From Anseranas semipalmata (lineage: Eukaryota; Chordata; Aves; Anseriformes; Anseranatidae): DNA of 64,000 bases. Numbering within the stretch: position 1 is the stretch's first letter; each line of letters starts with the position of its first letter. The notes under the pieces are model-generated. The model did no database searches. It was given only the letters and a program-made list of their open reading frames with translations, and was not told where the DNA came from. The stretch is taken from the NCBI GenBank assembly GCA_013399115.1, contig VXAA01007214.1, positions 108,247 through 172,246 of the forward strand. The letters are read 5' to 3'. A program made the position numbers and the translations under genes. Shown in pieces: positions 63,473 through 64,000 of the stretch.

Positions 63473-64000
63473 GTCACAGAATCACAGAATCACAGAATGG
63501 TTAAGGTTGGAAGGACCTCTGGAGATCATCTAGTCCAATGTCCCTCCCCCAAGCAAGGTCACCTAGAGCACATTGCACAGGATCACATCCAGGCGGGTTT
63601 TGAATATCTCCAGAGAAGGAGACTCCACAACCTCCCTGGGCAACCTGTTCCAGTGCTCTGTCACCCTCACAGTAAAGAAGTTTTTCCTCATATTTAGGTG
63701 GAACTTCCAGTGTTTCAGTTTGTGCACATTGCTTGTCGTGCTATTGCTGGGTACCACCAAGAATAGTCCAGCTCCATCATCTTGACACCCTCCCTTAAGA
63801 TATTTATATACATTGATAAGATTCCTTTTCNCCACAACCTCCCTGGGCAACCTGTTCCAGTGCTCTGTCACCCTCACAGTAAAGAAGTTTTTCCTCATAT
63901 TTAGGTGGAACTTCCAGTGTTTCAGTTTGTGCACATTGCTTGTCGTGCTATTGCTGGGTACCACCAAGAATAGTCCAGCTCCATCATCTTGACACCCTCC
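63473..64000 (-). mobile_element. CR1 LINE 3' fragment, minus strand, duplicated across a gap
   Basis: Begins with the CR1 3' terminus (three CACAGAAT units, then GGTTAAGGTTGGAAGGACC) and continues into ORF2 C-terminal sequence on the minus strand ([32 protein letters not shown]). An N at 63831 interrupts it. The sequence from 63832 to 64000 repeats 63625 to 63793 base for base as far as I can compare. The element runs off the window. Same subfamily as the copies at 26106 and 37983. The duplication is most simply an assembly artefact. Confidence 0.9.

Noticed and set aside
63563..63967. 134-codon minus-strand frame with an internal repeat
   Set aside because: It is CR1 ORF2 sequence read twice across the N at 63831, not a repeat protein.

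Overview
This window looks like nuclear DNA from a bird. It contains CR1-type LINE fragments on both strands, with 3' ends in the ATTCTATG/ATTCTGTG octamer style, together with AT-rich unique sequence, microsatellites and scattered GC-rich patches. There are no bacterial-style operons, no CRISPR array and no rRNA gene. I recognised no tRNA by eye, but I could not run a tRNA search. Single N characters at 23620, 29191, 47711 and 63831 mark assembly gaps or ambiguous bases. Coding density is very low, and nearly every longer open frame is chance or LINE-derived.

Layout. Positions 1 to about 3843 look like the terminal exon and 3' UTR of a plus-strand gene whose coding part lies upstream of the window. 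This stretch ends in a textbook poly(A) site (AATAAA at 3820, GU-rich element just after). From about 3.9 to 21.5 kb the sequence is intergenic, with a worn LINE reverse-transcriptase piece at 6.1-6.5 kb and a well-preserved CR1 3' end at 17.2-17.9 kb. At 21.59-21.97 kb there is a TATA-like box followed by a GC-rich open frame with very high third-position GC. It ends at a possible splice donor in the phase needed by the SAM exons 40 kb downstream. A second GC-rich, CpG-rich patch at 29.2-29.4 kb, next to a gap, could be another promoter. The span from 22 to 62.3 kb would then be a long 5' intron holding further CR1 copies (26.1, 38.0, 44.4 and 59.4 kb), microsatellites and degraded old repeats.

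The one clearly recognisable host gene is at the right edge. Exons at 62301-62372 and 62778-62859 encode most of a SAM domain of the DLC family of RhoGAP-START proteins (DLC1, STARD13, STARD8). They have matching splice phases and canonical GT/AG borders. I favour STARD8 because the residues around the exon junction are LFEE rather than the LYED type I associate with DLC1 and STARD13. A plus-strand gene ending upstream would also fit the mammalian order YIPF6-STARD8. That assignment is inference.

I found no wholly new biological system. The observations I rate highest are the candidate 5' coding exon at 21834-21972, the CpG/G-quadruplex patch at the 29191 gap, a palindromic old repeat and three Pumilio-type motifs inside the upstream 3' UTR, a perfect 15-bp-arm palindrome at 33561-33594, and a gap-flanking duplication at 63625-64000 that is probably an assembly artefact.
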